From JAQXDR01 sp038138625 (GTDB lineage: Bacteria > Pseudomonadota > Alphaproteobacteria > Rhodobacterales > Rhodobacteraceae), in the NCBI GenBank assembly GCA_038138625.1, contig JAYQEA010000003.1, forward strand, positions 1 through 64,000: a stretch of 64,000 nt of DNA, in the 5' to 3' direction. Position 1 is the stretch's first letter, and each line of letters opens with the position of its first letter. Below are positions 53,052 to 62,172 of the stretch, in pieces. A program made the position numbers and the translations under genes. The notes below the pieces were generated by a model. The model saw only the letters and a list, made by a program, of their open reading frames with translations. It was not told the origin of the DNA and searched no databases.

Positions 53052-54905
53052 TTAGGCGCTTTGGTTAGACGTGGCCGATGCATTCGCATCCTCTAAGGCT
53101 GCTGCTAGAACTGTTTCCAGTTCTGCCTCCAGCTCTTTCGCGCGTTGGATATAGGCGGGATCGGATGCAGTCGGTTTGTCGGGTGTCCAAACCTTGGCCA
53201 GCTCGCGCAGAGCATACCGGTCATGTTTGTAATACGCACGCTCTGCGGCGGCTGCCTCGGACTCGTTGAGGCCAATATTTTCCAGCACATACCGACCTGC
53301 TCGAAGAGAGCTGTCAAAAAGCTCGCGGACGATGTCATTGGCGCCCGCACGGTACAGCCCAAAGACGTGGTGACGTGACCGGGCTCGTGCGATAATATGC
53401 AGGTCCGGGCGTTCGCGCCGCGCATAAGTGGTCAGCCGTGTCGCTGCGTCTTGATCGTCCAGTGCGACCACCAGAACCTGTGCATGCGCCAGACCGGCTG
53501 CGTGCAGAACCTCTGGTCGTGTCGGATCGCCCAAAAACCCCTTGTAACCAAAGCGGCGCATCAGTTCGATGGTGACCATATCATGATCCAGCACAACGCA
53601 GGTGTGTCCTGTAGATCTGACCAATTGGGTTACCGTTTGTCCAAAACGTCCCAGACCGGCAATAATGACGGGGCCTTTTATGTCGATCTCGTCTTCATCC
53701 ATGGCGTTTGCGTTGGATTTGACCAAGCGCGCTGCAATCGCGGCATACATCATAAAACTGAGAGGGGTCAGTAACATCGAAAGGGCGACGATCAGCAACA
53801 ACTGATCTGTCAATGCTGCAGGCAGGACCGCTGCCTGACCGGAAAATGCGATCAATACAAACCCGAACTCACCTGCCTGGGCCAACCCAAGAGTGAATAG
53901 CCAAAGCGCCCGCCGTCTTAATCCGAATAATCGGCCCAGCCCGAAAAGAATGGCACCTTTGAGTATCATCACCGACACGGTCAGGGCCAGTAGATGGACC
54001 GGGTTCGCCCAGACTGCTGCAAGGTCGATGCCTGCACCAACAGTGATAAAGAAAAGCCCTAGTAAAAGGCCCTTGAACGGTTTGATGTCGGATTCAATTT
54101 CATGTCGAAATTCCGAATTTGCCAAGACGACCCCACCCAGAAACGCGCCAAGTGCCGGAGACAGCCCCACAAGCAACATTGCCGACGCGATACCGACCAC
54201 GATCAATAGGGCCAGTGCGGTGTACATCTCTGGCAAATGGGCGGCGTGGACAAAGCGAAATACAGGACGCACAAGGTAAAGTCCGGCCAAAACGAGCCCT
54301 GCGATTGTACCCAGTGTGGCCAGCGCTGCACCCCATCCCGGCAGACTTGACACCAGCGAAATGCTGTCGTGTCCATTGGCACTGGCTTCATGGCCGGACA
54401 TGGCTAGCAGCGGCAAAAGGATCAAAAAGGGAATGACCGCGATGTCTTGTGTCAATAGCACTGAAAACGCTGATCGTCCTCCTTGTGTTTGAGCCAAGCC
54501 CTTTTCTGTGAGGGTTTGCAATACGATCGCGGTTGAACTTAAGGCGAGGATCAAGCCTACCGCAACAGATTGACGTGGCTGCAACCCAATCGCCCAGGCC
54601 CCCCCCGCCAGTAACACAACAGACCCCAACACTTGCAACGTGCCCAGTCCCAGAAGGCGATGGCGCATATCCCACAACGTGCGCGGTTGAAGTTCAAGGC
54701 CGATCAAAAAAAGCATCATGACAACGCCGAACTCGGCCACGTGTTGAAGGCTTGTTGTGTCGCCCACCAATCCTAAAATTGGCCCGACAACCAAGCCAGC
54801 CAGTAAATATCCCAAAACGGATCCCAACCCGAGACGTGCCGCGAAAGGAACGGCAACCACGGCCGCGATCAAATAGATGCTGGCATTGAAAAGAAAAGCC
54901 TCCAT
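53052..54905 (-). CDS. CPA2 family cation:proton antiporter with RCK/TrkA-N domain (Kef type)
   Basis: 617 residues. About twelve to thirteen TM helices occupy residues 1-385 (LGYLLAGLVVGPILGLVGD, FLIGLELQPRTLW, ITVGAGIDL). A cytoplasmic Rossmann RCK domain follows from about 405 (VIIAGLGRFGQTVTQLV), then a charged tail. This layout is that of KefB/KefC potassium efflux systems, which exchange K+ for H+. Whether it is glutathione-gated cannot be told. It lies 16 bp after the lrp gene on the same strand and convergent to the GH43 gene. Confidence 0.9.
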   Translation of the reverse strand: MEAFLFNASIYLIAAVVAVPFAARLGLGSVLGYLLAGLVVGPILGLVGDTTSLQHVAEFGVVMMLFLIGLELQPRTLWDMRHRLLGLGTLQVLGSVVLLAGGAWAIGLQPRQSVAVGLILALSSTAIVLQTLTEKGLAQTQGGRSAFSVLLTQDIAVIPFLILLPLLAMSGHEASANGHDSISLVSSLPGWGAALATLGTIAGLVLAGLYLVRPVFRFVHAAHLPEMYTALALLIVVGIASAMLLVGLSPALGAFLGGVVLANSEFRHEIESDIKPFKGLLLGLFFITVGAGIDLAAVWANPVHLLALTVSVMILKGAILFGLGRLFGLRRRALWLFTLGLAQAGEFGFVLIAFSGQAAVLPAALTDQLLLIVALSMLLTPLSFMMYAAIAARLVKSNANAMDEDEIDIKGPVIIAGLGRFGQTVTQLVRSTGHTCVVLDHDMVTIELMRRFGYKGFLGDPTRPEVLHAAGLAHAQVLVVALDDQDAATRLTTYARRERPDLHIIARARSRHHVFGLYRAGANDIVRELFDSSLRAGRYVLENIGLNESEAAAAERAYYKHDRYALRELAKVWTPDKPTASDPAYIQRAKELEAELETVLAAALEDANASATSNQSA

Positions 54906-54921
54906 ATTGGCCTCCGAATTG

Positions 54922-55410
54922 TCAAATGGGATATGGTGCGTCGGATTTCAGCTGATTCATGACAATCTGGCTTTGGACACGGGCAACGGTCTCGTGTGGT
55001 AACAGGACGTTGTGAATTAGCCTGTTCAGGGCGGAGAGATCTGCACACCAGACCTGCAAAAGATAATCCGCTTCCCCTGTCAGCGTCCAGGCACTGATAA
55101 TCTCGGGATTGACCTGAACCAGTCTGGCAAAACTGCGTGCGCCATCAGGAGTGTGAGCTTGCATTTGCACTTGGACGAAGGCCTGTACCGTCAGCCCAAG
55201 TGTCTGGGGATTCAATCGCGCGACATAGGATTTGATGTATCCGGCGTTTTCGAGGCGCTGTCGACGACGTCCGGCCTGACTGGCAGAAAGGTTCAATGTT
55301 CTGCTCAGGTCCTGAGCTGTCATCTGAGAATTGGTCTGCAAGGCATCAAGCAGACGCTTGTCCGTTTCATCCAATTGATGCGGGTTTTGTGCGTTGTAAT
55401 CGTCATTCAT
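54922..55410 (-). CDS. Lrp/AsnC family transcriptional regulator
   Basis: 162 residues. The N-terminal HTH is LDETDKRLLDALQTNSQMTA then LSRTLNLSASQAGRRRQRLENAGYIKSYVA. The C-terminal RAM domain is LGLTVQAFVQVQMQ and EIISAWTLTGEADYLLQVWC, which binds amino-acid effectors. It is divergent from hppD, and in other proteobacteria such regulators control tyrosine/phenylalanine catabolism. It is followed 16 bp later by the Kef-type antiporter gene. Confidence 0.92.
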   Translation of the reverse strand: MNDDYNAQNPHQLDETDKRLLDALQTNSQMTAQDLSRTLNLSASQAGRRRQRLENAGYIKSYVARLNPQTLGLTVQAFVQVQMQAHTPDGARSFARLVQVNPEIISAWTLTGEADYLLQVWCADLSALNRLIHNVLLPHETVARVQSQIVMNQLKSDAPYPI

Positions 55411-55422
55411 GCTGTATATCAG

Positions 55423-55434
55423 GCTAAATTTAGC
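55423..55434. promoter_or_regulatory. palindrome in the lrp-hppD promoter region, candidate Lrp operator
   Basis: GCTAAATTTAGC is a perfect 12-bp palindrome, 12 bp in front of the lrp start and 80 bp in front of hppD. AT-centred dyads of this kind are usual for Lrp/AsnC proteins, and the position allows control of both genes. Confidence 0.5.
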
Positions 55435-55513
55435 TGAATTACAAGTATTTTGCGCAAACTATGAGATCTTTACGCTTTAGGATCCCTTGCATGCATTGCA
55501 CAGGAGGCTATCC

Positions 55514-56620
55514 ATGGGACCGTTCCCGCACAACACTCCACAGTCCAAGGTTACCGAGCAGAACCCTGCCGGGACAGATGGCTTTGAATTTGTCGAATTT
55601 GCCCATCCTGAACCGGACGTGCTGAGGACACAATTTTCGCAAATGGGCTTTGAGCACGTGGCAACGCACAAAGTCAAAGCGATCGAACTGTGGCAGCAGG
55701 GGGATATAACCTATGTGGTGAATGCCGAACCTGACAGCCATGCTGCGCGTTTTGCCGAGCAACATGGACCCTGTGCGCCCTCAATGGGTTGGCGCGTGGC
55801 CAGCGCAAAACAGGCGCTTGACCATGCTGTCTCTCAAGGCGCCAAAATCTACGATTCTGCCGATAAGACTATGGAGGTCCCCGCCATAGAAGGTATTGGC
55901 GGATCGTTGATCTATTTCATCGAAGATTATTATGCGACCTCGCCGTACAATGCAGAGTTCAACTGGATAGCCCGATCCAAGCCTAAAGGCGTTGGATTTT
56001 ACTATCTTGACCACCTGACCCATAATGTTTTTCGGGGGAATATGGATGTCTGGTTTAAATTTTACAAAAAACTTTTCAATTTCAGAGAGGTAAAGTTTTT
56101 TGATATCGAAGGTAAATATACCGGATTGGTCAGTCGTGCGCTGACATCGCCCTGTGGACGGATCAGGATTCCGATCAATGAAGACCGCGGCGAGACTGGC
56201 CAGATCGTCAGCTATCTGAAGAAATACCGTGGTGAAGGTATCCAACACATCGCGGTCGGAAGCGAAACACTTTACGATAGCACAGATAGGATTGCGGAGG
56301 CTGGCATTGCGTTCATGCCCCCCCCGCCAGCTGCCTATTACGCACAAAGCCATGATCGGGTGCAAGGCCATCAAGAGCCGGTGGATCGCATGATGCGCTA
56401 TGGAATTTTAATTGATGGCGAAGGCGTTGTGAATGGTGGCGAGACACGCATTCTTTTACAGATTTTTTCAAAAACGATGATCGGCCCGATCTTTTTTGAA
56501 TTTATCCAACGCAAAGGGGATGACGGTTTTGGTGAGGGCAATTTCAAGGCTTTGTTTGAATCGATAGAGCGTGAACAAATAAATTCTGGTGAACTGACGT
56601 CGGAGATGTCGACCCTTTGA
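55514..56620 (+). CDS. hppD: 4-hydroxyphenylpyruvate dioxygenase
   Basis: 368-residue non-haem iron enzyme converting 4-hydroxyphenylpyruvate to homogentisate in tyrosine breakdown. Iron ligands are His167 (DHLTHNVFRGN), His245 (GIQHIAVGSE) and Glu329 (FFEFIQRKGDDGFGEGNFKA). The start at 55514 has AGGAGG 6 bp upstream; the frame is open nine codons further. No homogentisate dioxygenase gene is in the window. Confidence 0.97.
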   Translation: MGPFPHNTPQSKVTEQNPAGTDGFEFVEFAHPEPDVLRTQFSQMGFEHVATHKVKAIELWQQGDITYVVNAEPDSHAARFAEQHGPCAPSMGWRVASAKQALDHAVSQGAKIYDSADKTMEVPAIEGIGGSLIYFIEDYYATSPYNAEFNWIARSKPKGVGFYYLDHLTHNVFRGNMDVWFKFYKKLFNFREVKFFDIEGKYTGLVSRALTSPCGRIRIPINEDRGETGQIVSYLKKYRGEGIQHIAVGSETLYDSTDRIAEAGIAFMPPPPAAYYAQSHDRVQGHQEPVDRMMRYGILIDGEGVVNGGETRILLQIFSKTMIGPIFFEFIQRKGDDGFGEGNFKALFESIEREQINSGELTSEMSTL

Positions 56621-56740
56621 TCGGCAACGGGTACACAAAATGCAGGCCACAGCGGCATCGAGCCCCTGCGGTCTGCGCCCGGTCAGGGACCGGACCGGCG
56701 CCCTGGGTCAAAAAGTGCTGCATTAAACTAAGACATAAAT

Positions 56741-59700
56741 TCAGGGTGGTGTCAGAACGATGGTTCTTCCGCTCCTTACATAGCGGAGTTCGTCGCGCGT
56801 GATCGCAGCAACGCGTCCACCGTCAAGGCGATCTCCGACGGCAACCTGAACATAGCGGCCATTGACCAGGCGTATTGTTGCGCGTCGCTGCCCGGGTGTT
56901 CCATAAATGCCCATGACATTAATGCGGCGGCGGTTCAGGGCGTTTGTTTGTGTTGCGGCGCGGGCGACGCTGATTGGTGTGTTTGAGGTTATGGTCGCAG
57001 CCGGCGCCGCCGCGCGTGGCTGCGCCGTTGCAGCAACCTCGCGGGTTTGGGGTGTTTGCGCCGCGCGCGCGGTCCTGACGATCCGGTCAAAATCGCGGGG
57101 CCTGCCTATAGGGCGTGGTGCAACTTTAACAGCTTGTGTGGTAGCGGACGTGTCTGCCTCGTCCAGATCCTTTTGTGTGATCGGACGGGGGCGTGGTCGA
57201 AAGCCCGACAGTTCGGCAAGAGAAAGCCCGCTCAATTCGGCGCGTTCGCGTCTCTCACTCAGGCTGTCTGGACGAAGTTTTGGACGTGCTGCTTTCATCG
57301 CTGCCTGTAAAGCCAAAAGCTCGGGCGATTGGGACAGAAGCGCGGCTTCGGCTGGGCGCGGGGGGGGAACTGTTTCTGGAGCGCCGAGATAGACCATGAA
57401 GCGGTCTGGCGAAATGGCACCCTCTTTTGTCGCCCGGACCAGTCCACGCGCGTCAAGATCAAAACGGAATTCAGGGCCCAGGGGCAAAACCGGTGGTGGT
57501 ACGGGGCGGTCCACGCGAAGCTGTCCAACGCTTGCCAATGCCACGGCATCCGGTTGCGGGACGCGCGCATCTATTGAAGTGGTGTAGACTGCGCCCAATC
57601 CCTCGGCAGTTGGGATGCCGGGTTGTTGCGGCCCGCGTTGCCAAATTCCCGTCGCCACATAGGCGGTTTCGGCCTCGGTTTCAGACACGACCTCGAAGGT
57701 GTCGGGCGCAGTCAGGTTTGAGGTTTGCGGCATTGGCGCTACGGGGTCTAACACCGACAGACTGAGCGTTCCGGCGTCACCGTTGTTCGGGCCACCCGGG
57801 ACAAGAGAGTTTGTCTCGGCTGTATCAACACCACGCAATGATCCGGGTAGGAACCGCGCCAGACCGTCGTCCAAAAACACCGAAGCCCACACCGCCGCAC
57901 CCGCCAGAACCATAAGCAGTGTCAATGTGAGGACAAGGCCCACAAGACGCGACTGGCGCTGCCTTTTTAAGCGTTTGGGATGCGCGAACGCTTCGTCTAT
58001 TGATTTAGGGGCTGCGCCATCCGCTGATGGCATTGGGGGGATTTCAGGATCCTCATCCAGCGGCGGTAGGTCCGGTTCTTCGGCACGCTGTTCGGCGAGT
58101 GCGGTTGTGATCACGGCGCCGGGGCGATTGCGCGCCGGTAAAATGCCAAACCGACGTTTGGGTCTAACGTCGTCGGCTGTATCGGGTTTGGTGTCAGATT
58201 CAATAGTCTCGTCAGCGACGAGTGGTGCGTCATTGAAGTCTTCTACCGCTGCGTTGCGACGGCCGAACAATCGCGACTTTTTACGCGGTTTTTGAGGTGG
58301 ATTCAGAGGGAAAGGATCTTCATCCCATTTCGGAGATGGATCCGTGTCGCGCGGCTTGGATTTGAATGCGGGGGGGGCATCGGGCCGGGTCAGCGAAAGA
58401 CTTCCACGGCGTTCTGTGCTGGAGTCGCCGCGATCCCCGCGCACTGATGCAAAAGCCGGAGGATTTTGGGCTGCTAATGGAGGACGTGTAGGGATTTCTG
58501 GTGTGTCGCGACGTGGCGGTAACGGAGGTCGCATGCCACCGTCTGCACGGCGACTGCTGAATGTGGCAAGCGGCTGTGGTGTTTCGGTTGCGACTGAGAC
58601 ATCTGATCCATCCGGTGGCTCGAGGTTCGGCGTTTGGGCGTTCTGTGCGCCGTCGTTTGGCCCAGACGTTGTCTCGTCCGGATCATTTTCGCTGGACCCC
58701 GCAACACTTGATGGGTCATTTTCTTCTGCTTCTGCTTCTGCTTCTGCTTCTGCTTCTGCTTCTGCTTCTGCTTCTGCCTCTGGCATGTCAGAAATAATGG
58801 GCTCGATTGCATCTGACGGGGCAGGCGCAGGATCTTGAAAATCGTCCTCTGGCACGAGAGGTGACACAAGAGGTCTTGCAGGCTGATTTTCTTCGTCCGG
58901 CTCAATCGGATCAGTTGCGGGCATCTCTGCCAAGGCATCAAAAGCGTTTTGTGCGAGATCTGTGTCGGGTTCTTTGTGCCCATCAGCATCGCGCAGGGCT
59001 GCAAACGCGGCCTTGCTTAGCGAATCTTCGGGCTCATTTTCTTGGTGCAGAGCGTCTTCTGCATCCTGTGCATTTAAAACATCTTTGAAACTGGGATGCG
59101 ATTTTTCAGCGTCATCCGGAAAAATCGTTTCGGTTTGATCAGAGGTGTCCGTGTCGTCTGTGTTCTTTGAAAGATCCGTGCCGACTGAATGGTCTGTCTT
59201 CTCGACGGACGCATCGTCTAGCGGCTCATCCGATTGTGATGGTGTCAGATCATCTGCGCCAGATTGTATTTCGCCTCTTGGAGAAGGTAAGTCCGGGATC
59301 GGATTATCATCGCGTTGCGGTAAATCTCCGGTCCAACCGCGCGCGGCGCCAAAAAACACCTCACCTTCAAACGAGTCTGACAAACAAGCCGCGAAACACA
59401 CCGCAGAAAAGCCATGAGCGGTGGCAAACACCTCCGCCTGTGTGAGCGTTTCCCGAGCCACCGCAGCCACCTGAATTTGAGTGCCTACAATAGCCCAGTC
59501 ACAGACCAATTCATGTGCCTGGTACGGCGTTTCAGCTTCCAGAGCCCGATTGATTCGGTCCTGCATCGCGGCACCACGGGCGCCGTCGTCTTCAAGACAG
59601 AGAAATTTGATCTGCGTATCCGGGATGATCAGCTTGACATCAACACTGCCGGTGCTGCGCTTTAGTGCCTGATTGTAAAGGTCTGCGAGCGCTTCTTTGA

Positions 59701-59821
59701 GGTCGGGTGCGCTGACCGCAACTTCGCCCAAGGCAATCCACCCCTTGGCGTCGCGCGCCAAAAGGGCGATGCCATCGTAGGACAAGGACAACGCAAAATC
59801 CGGTTTCATGAGTGGCTGCAT
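56741..59821 (-). CDS. Large bitopic protein with PilM-like N-terminus, acidic/Pro linker and PilP/GspC-like C-terminus
   Basis: 1026 residues. Residues about 1-165 read like a PilM/GspL-type cytoplasmic actin-like domain (FALSLSYDGIALLARDAKGW, LIIPDTQIKFL). A long acidic disordered linker (about 170-600) includes an Ala-Glu dipeptide run near 348-366. One TM helix is at about 622-646 (LVGLVLTLTLLMVLAGAAVW). A Pro-rich periplasmic part follows, ending in a small beta domain (RRINVMGIYGTPGQRRATIR, YVQVAVGDRLDGGRVAAI) like the homology region of PilP/GspC. The fusion suggests a pilus- or secretion-like inner-membrane linker, but no pilus genes are adjacent. The start is ATG 59821; Met5 is an alternative. 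Confidence 0.7.
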   Translation of the reverse strand: MQPLMKPDFALSLSYDGIALLARDAKGWIALGEVAVSAPDLKEALADLYNQALKRSTGSVDVKLIIPDTQIKFLCLEDDGARGAAMQDRINRALEAETPYQAHELVCDWAIVGTQIQVAAVARETLTQAEVFATAHGFSAVCFAACLSDSFEGEVFFGAARGWTGDLPQRDDNPIPDLPSPRGEIQSGADDLTPSQSDEPLDDASVEKTDHSVGTDLSKNTDDTDTSDQTETIFPDDAEKSHPSFKDVLNAQDAEDALHQENEPEDSLSKAAFAALRDADGHKEPDTDLAQNAFDALAEMPATDPIEPDEENQPARPLVSPLVPEDDFQDPAPAPSDAIEPIISDMPEAEAEAEAEAEAEAEAEAEENDPSSVAGSSENDPDETTSGPNDGAQNAQTPNLEPPDGSDVSVATETPQPLATFSSRRADGGMRPPLPPRRDTPEIPTRPPLAAQNPPAFASVRGDRGDSSTERRGSLSLTRPDAPPAFKSKPRDTDPSPKWDEDPFPLNPPQKPRKKSRLFGRRNAAVEDFNDAPLVADETIESDTKPDTADDVRPKRRFGILPARNRPGAVITTALAEQRAEEPDLPPLDEDPEIPPMPSADGAAPKSIDEAFAHPKRLKRQRQSRLVGLVLTLTLLMVLAGAAVWASVFLDDGLARFLPGSLRGVDTAETNSLVPGGPNNGDAGTLSLSVLDPVAPMPQTSNLTAPDTFEVVSETEAETAYVATGIWQRGPQQPGIPTAEGLGAVYTTSIDARVPQPDAVALASVGQLRVDRPVPPPVLPLGPEFRFDLDARGLVRATKEGAISPDRFMVYLGAPETVPPPRPAEAALLSQSPELLALQAAMKAARPKLRPDSLSERRERAELSGLSLAELSGFRPRPRPITQKDLDEADTSATTQAVKVAPRPIGRPRDFDRIVRTARAAQTPQTREVAATAQPRAAAPAATITSNTPISVARAATQTNALNRRRINVMGIYGTPGQRRATIRLVNGRYVQVAVGDRLDGGRVAAITRDELRYVRSGRTIVLTPP
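58724..58777 (+). repeat. nine tandem TTCTGC hexanucleotides
   Basis: Nine perfect copies of TTCTGC, followed by a degenerate CTCTGG. On the coding (minus) strand they are GCAGAA, encoding an alternating Ala-Glu run in the linker of the 1026-residue protein. Changes in copy number stay in frame. Confidence 0.95.
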
Positions 59822-59971
59822 AACATGTGCACGCCAAGGGGGGGAGTCATTCTGCGCTTGTTTTCTGGATTGTTAGCAAGGAATTGCGCATCGTTTGCAC
59901 TGGGGTTGCGACATCGCGCCATTAGGCGCAGCCTGTCGCACCAATGATCATAACATCAGGTAAGGCAGGAT

Positions 59972-60655
59972 ATGCGAATTCTTTATGCAATGACTTTCGT
60001 CTGGCTGACAGCGGTGACGGCGCTGGCGGAAGGGGCCACTGTAACGGTGCAAGGATCAGGTATAGCCGAGGCAGTTCCCGACATCGTCATTCTGAATATC
60101 GGCGTGGAAGCTCGCGCAGAGCAGCCACAGGACGCCGCTGACGCTATGGCTATCGACGCGGCCGAGGTTCTGGCCGCATTGATTGCACAAGGGGTGGCCA
60201 CGCGTGATGTGCAGACCCAATCGATCAATTTGCAACCCGTTTACGAAACCCGCGACGCAGACCGCCGATCGGTCATAGTCGGTTTTGTCGCATCAAACCG
60301 GTATTCTGTCATCCTGCGGGATCTGGACCTTGTGGGGCCCGTGTTGGGGGCTGTTCTCGAGGTTGGTGCAGATCGCTTAGAGGGTTTGCGCTTTGATATA
60401 TCGGATCCCCAGCCACTTTTGACACAGGCCCGACAGCGCGCAGTCGAGGATGCTCATCTAAGGGCAGAGACCTATGCCAAGGCCGCAGGTCTGGAACTTG
60501 GCGCGGTTTTGTACATCCAAGAAGGTGGGGGCGGGTCATACCCTCGGCCGGAAATGATGATGTCATCCCGCATGGCGTCTGATATGGCGGTTGCGGCAGG
60601 TACCTTGGAGAAAAGGGCGCAAGTCACTGTGACCTACGCCCTCAAACAACCCTAA
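59972..60655 (+). CDS. SIMPL domain (DUF541) periplasmic protein
   Basis: 227 residues. Signal peptide MRILYAMTFVWLTAVTALA, then the SIMPL domain: TVTVQGSGIAEAVPDIVIL, VATRDVQTQSINLQPVY and QARQRAVEDAHLRAETYAKA. The family includes E. coli YggE and Brucella BP26, periplasmic proteins linked to oxidative-stress tolerance, without a known enzymatic activity. It is divergent from the large PilM-like gene and convergent with metY, with only 13 bp between stops; GCCTGA/TCAGGC at 60657-60674 may form a shared terminator stem. Confidence 0.9.
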   Translation: MRILYAMTFVWLTAVTALAEGATVTVQGSGIAEAVPDIVILNIGVEARAEQPQDAADAMAIDAAEVLAALIAQGVATRDVQTQSINLQPVYETRDADRRSVIVGFVASNRYSVILRDLDLVGPVLGAVLEVGADRLEGLRFDISDPQPLLTQARQRAVEDAHLRAETYAKAAGLELGAVLYIQEGGGGSYPRPEMMMSSRMASDMAVAAGTLEKRAQVTVTYALKQP

Positions 60656-60668
60656 AGCCTGACTGTGA

Positions 60669-61949
60669 TCAGGCAGATGCCTTGTCCAGCGCCTGAGACA
60701 AATCGGCAATAATGTCGGCAGCATCTTCGATGCCGATGGACAACCGTACAACGTTAGGGGCTGCGCCTGCAGCCTCTTGCTGCTCGGGGCTAAGCTGGCG
60801 GTGAGTGGTCGAGGCCGAGTGGATCACCAAGCTGCGCGCGTCGCCGAGGTTTGCGACATGGCTGAACAACTCTAACGAATCGACCAGCTTGACGCAGGCG
60901 TCATATCCACCTTTCAGCGCAATTGTGAACAGGGCGCCTGCACCTTTTGGGCAAACCGTGTCGACCCTATGATAGTAAGGCGAGGATGGCAGTCCGGCGT
61001 ATGTAACTGCCTCAACCGCGTCATGTGTTTCCAGCCATTCGGCGACCTTGCGGGCGTTGGCCACATGTTTGTCCATGCGCAGAGACAGCGTTTCAATCCC
61101 CATCAAGGTATAGTGGGCCGCCTGTGGGTTCAGTGTCATGCCCAGATCACGCAGACCTATGGCGATACCATGAAAGGTAAAAGCCATGGGACCAAGGGCT
61201 TCGTGGAACTTCAGGCCGTGATATGCGGGCTCTGGCGCAGACAGGGATGGGAACTTGTCACTTGCGGACCAGTCAAATTTGCCGCTGTCGACAACAACGC
61301 CTCCCGTCACCGTTCCGTTGCCGGTCAGGTATTTTGTCAAGGAATGGACAACCAAAGTTGCGCCATGTTCAATTGGTCGGCACAGGTATGGCGTAGCCGA
61401 AGTGTTGTCCACGATCAGAGGAATGCCAGCGGCGTCAGCCACATCTGCAATTGCGCGTATGTCGGTGATGTATCCCCCGGGGTTTGCGATTGATTCACAA
61501 AAGACGGCACGGGTGTCGTCATTGATCGCAGCCTTTACAGCATCCAGATCGTCAAAATCGACAAAGGTACACGACCATCCAAAGCGTTTGATGGTTTGGC
61601 TGAACTGCGTGATTGTCCCCCCGTAAAGCCGCGTTGAGGCAACAATGTTGCGCCCCGGACCCATAAGCGGAAACAACGCCATAATCTGTGCGGCATGGCC
61701 AGACGAACAGGCAACTGCGCCCGCACCGCCTTCAAGCATTGCGACACGCTCTTGCAGGGCGGCCACTGTTGGATTGGTCAATCGCGAATAGATATAGCCC
61801 ACTTCCTCGAGGTTGAACAATTTCGCGGCGTGTTCCGCATCCCGAAACACATAGGCCGTGGTCTGATAAATTGGTACCTGACGCGCGCCGGTGGCGGGGT
61901 CGGGGTTGGCGCCTGCGTGAATTTGCAGCGTTTCAAAGGATTGGGTCAT
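60669..61949 (-). CDS. metY: O-acetylhomoserine aminocarboxypropyltransferase (sulfhydrylase)
   Basis: 426-residue Cys/Met-metabolism PLP enzyme, making homocysteine from O-acetylhomoserine and sulfide. FETLQIHAGANPDPATGARQ at the N-terminus and VPIYQTTAYVFRDAEHAA are typical of MetY. YSRLTNPTVAALQERVAMLE binds PLP phosphate, and the PLP lysine is in HSLTKYLTGNGT. The start at 61949 has GGGAG 9 bp upstream; the frame extends to 62057 without conservation. Confidence 0.95.
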   Translation of the reverse strand: MTQSFETLQIHAGANPDPATGARQVPIYQTTAYVFRDAEHAAKLFNLEEVGYIYSRLTNPTVAALQERVAMLEGGAGAVACSSGHAAQIMALFPLMGPGRNIVASTRLYGGTITQFSQTIKRFGWSCTFVDFDDLDAVKAAINDDTRAVFCESIANPGGYITDIRAIADVADAAGIPLIVDNTSATPYLCRPIEHGATLVVHSLTKYLTGNGTVTGGVVVDSGKFDWSASDKFPSLSAPEPAYHGLKFHEALGPMAFTFHGIAIGLRDLGMTLNPQAAHYTLMGIETLSLRMDKHVANARKVAEWLETHDAVEAVTYAGLPSSPYYHRVDTVCPKGAGALFTIALKGGYDACVKLVDSLELFSHVANLGDARSLVIHSASTTHRQLSPEQQEAAGAAPNVVRLSIGIEDAADIIADLSQALDKASA

Positions 61950-62172
61950 TGGTGCGGCTCCCTTTTGTCCGTGTCCCAGTAATCTGACGTGGGCATAGGC
62001 CATCGCTGTTGCGGGGACAACCAAAAGGCGGCTTTTGGCGTATTTATAAAATGTCAATGTGGTTTTTGGTCGGCAACATTTCTAAAAATGCGTTTGTTGT
62101 GTCGTCCGGTTCATATAACTTTAGGTTCCGCACGACGTGCATTTTGCGTTTTCGTTTTGATGCAAGGTCGGT
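61950..62172 (-). promoter_or_regulatory. metY leader region with a hairpin
   Basis: On the metY strand a perfect 7-bp stem CCAAAAG / CTTTTGG with a 4-nt loop lies about 75 nt before the start (62021-62038), and TTGACA occurs further upstream near 62055. The layout would allow a regulated leader, but no known SAM-riboswitch sequence pattern was recognised. Confidence 0.3.

Noticed and set aside
58561..58797. plus-strand ORF with a poly-leucine run
   Set aside because: The leucine run is the hexanucleotide repeat read in the wrong strand; the minus-strand 1026-residue frame explains it.
61950..62172. SAM-II or SAM/SAH riboswitch upstream of metY
   Set aside because: Such riboswitches occur before methionine genes in alphaproteobacteria, but I could not match their conserved pseudoknot sequence blocks here; only a simple hairpin is visible. 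A covariance-model search would decide.
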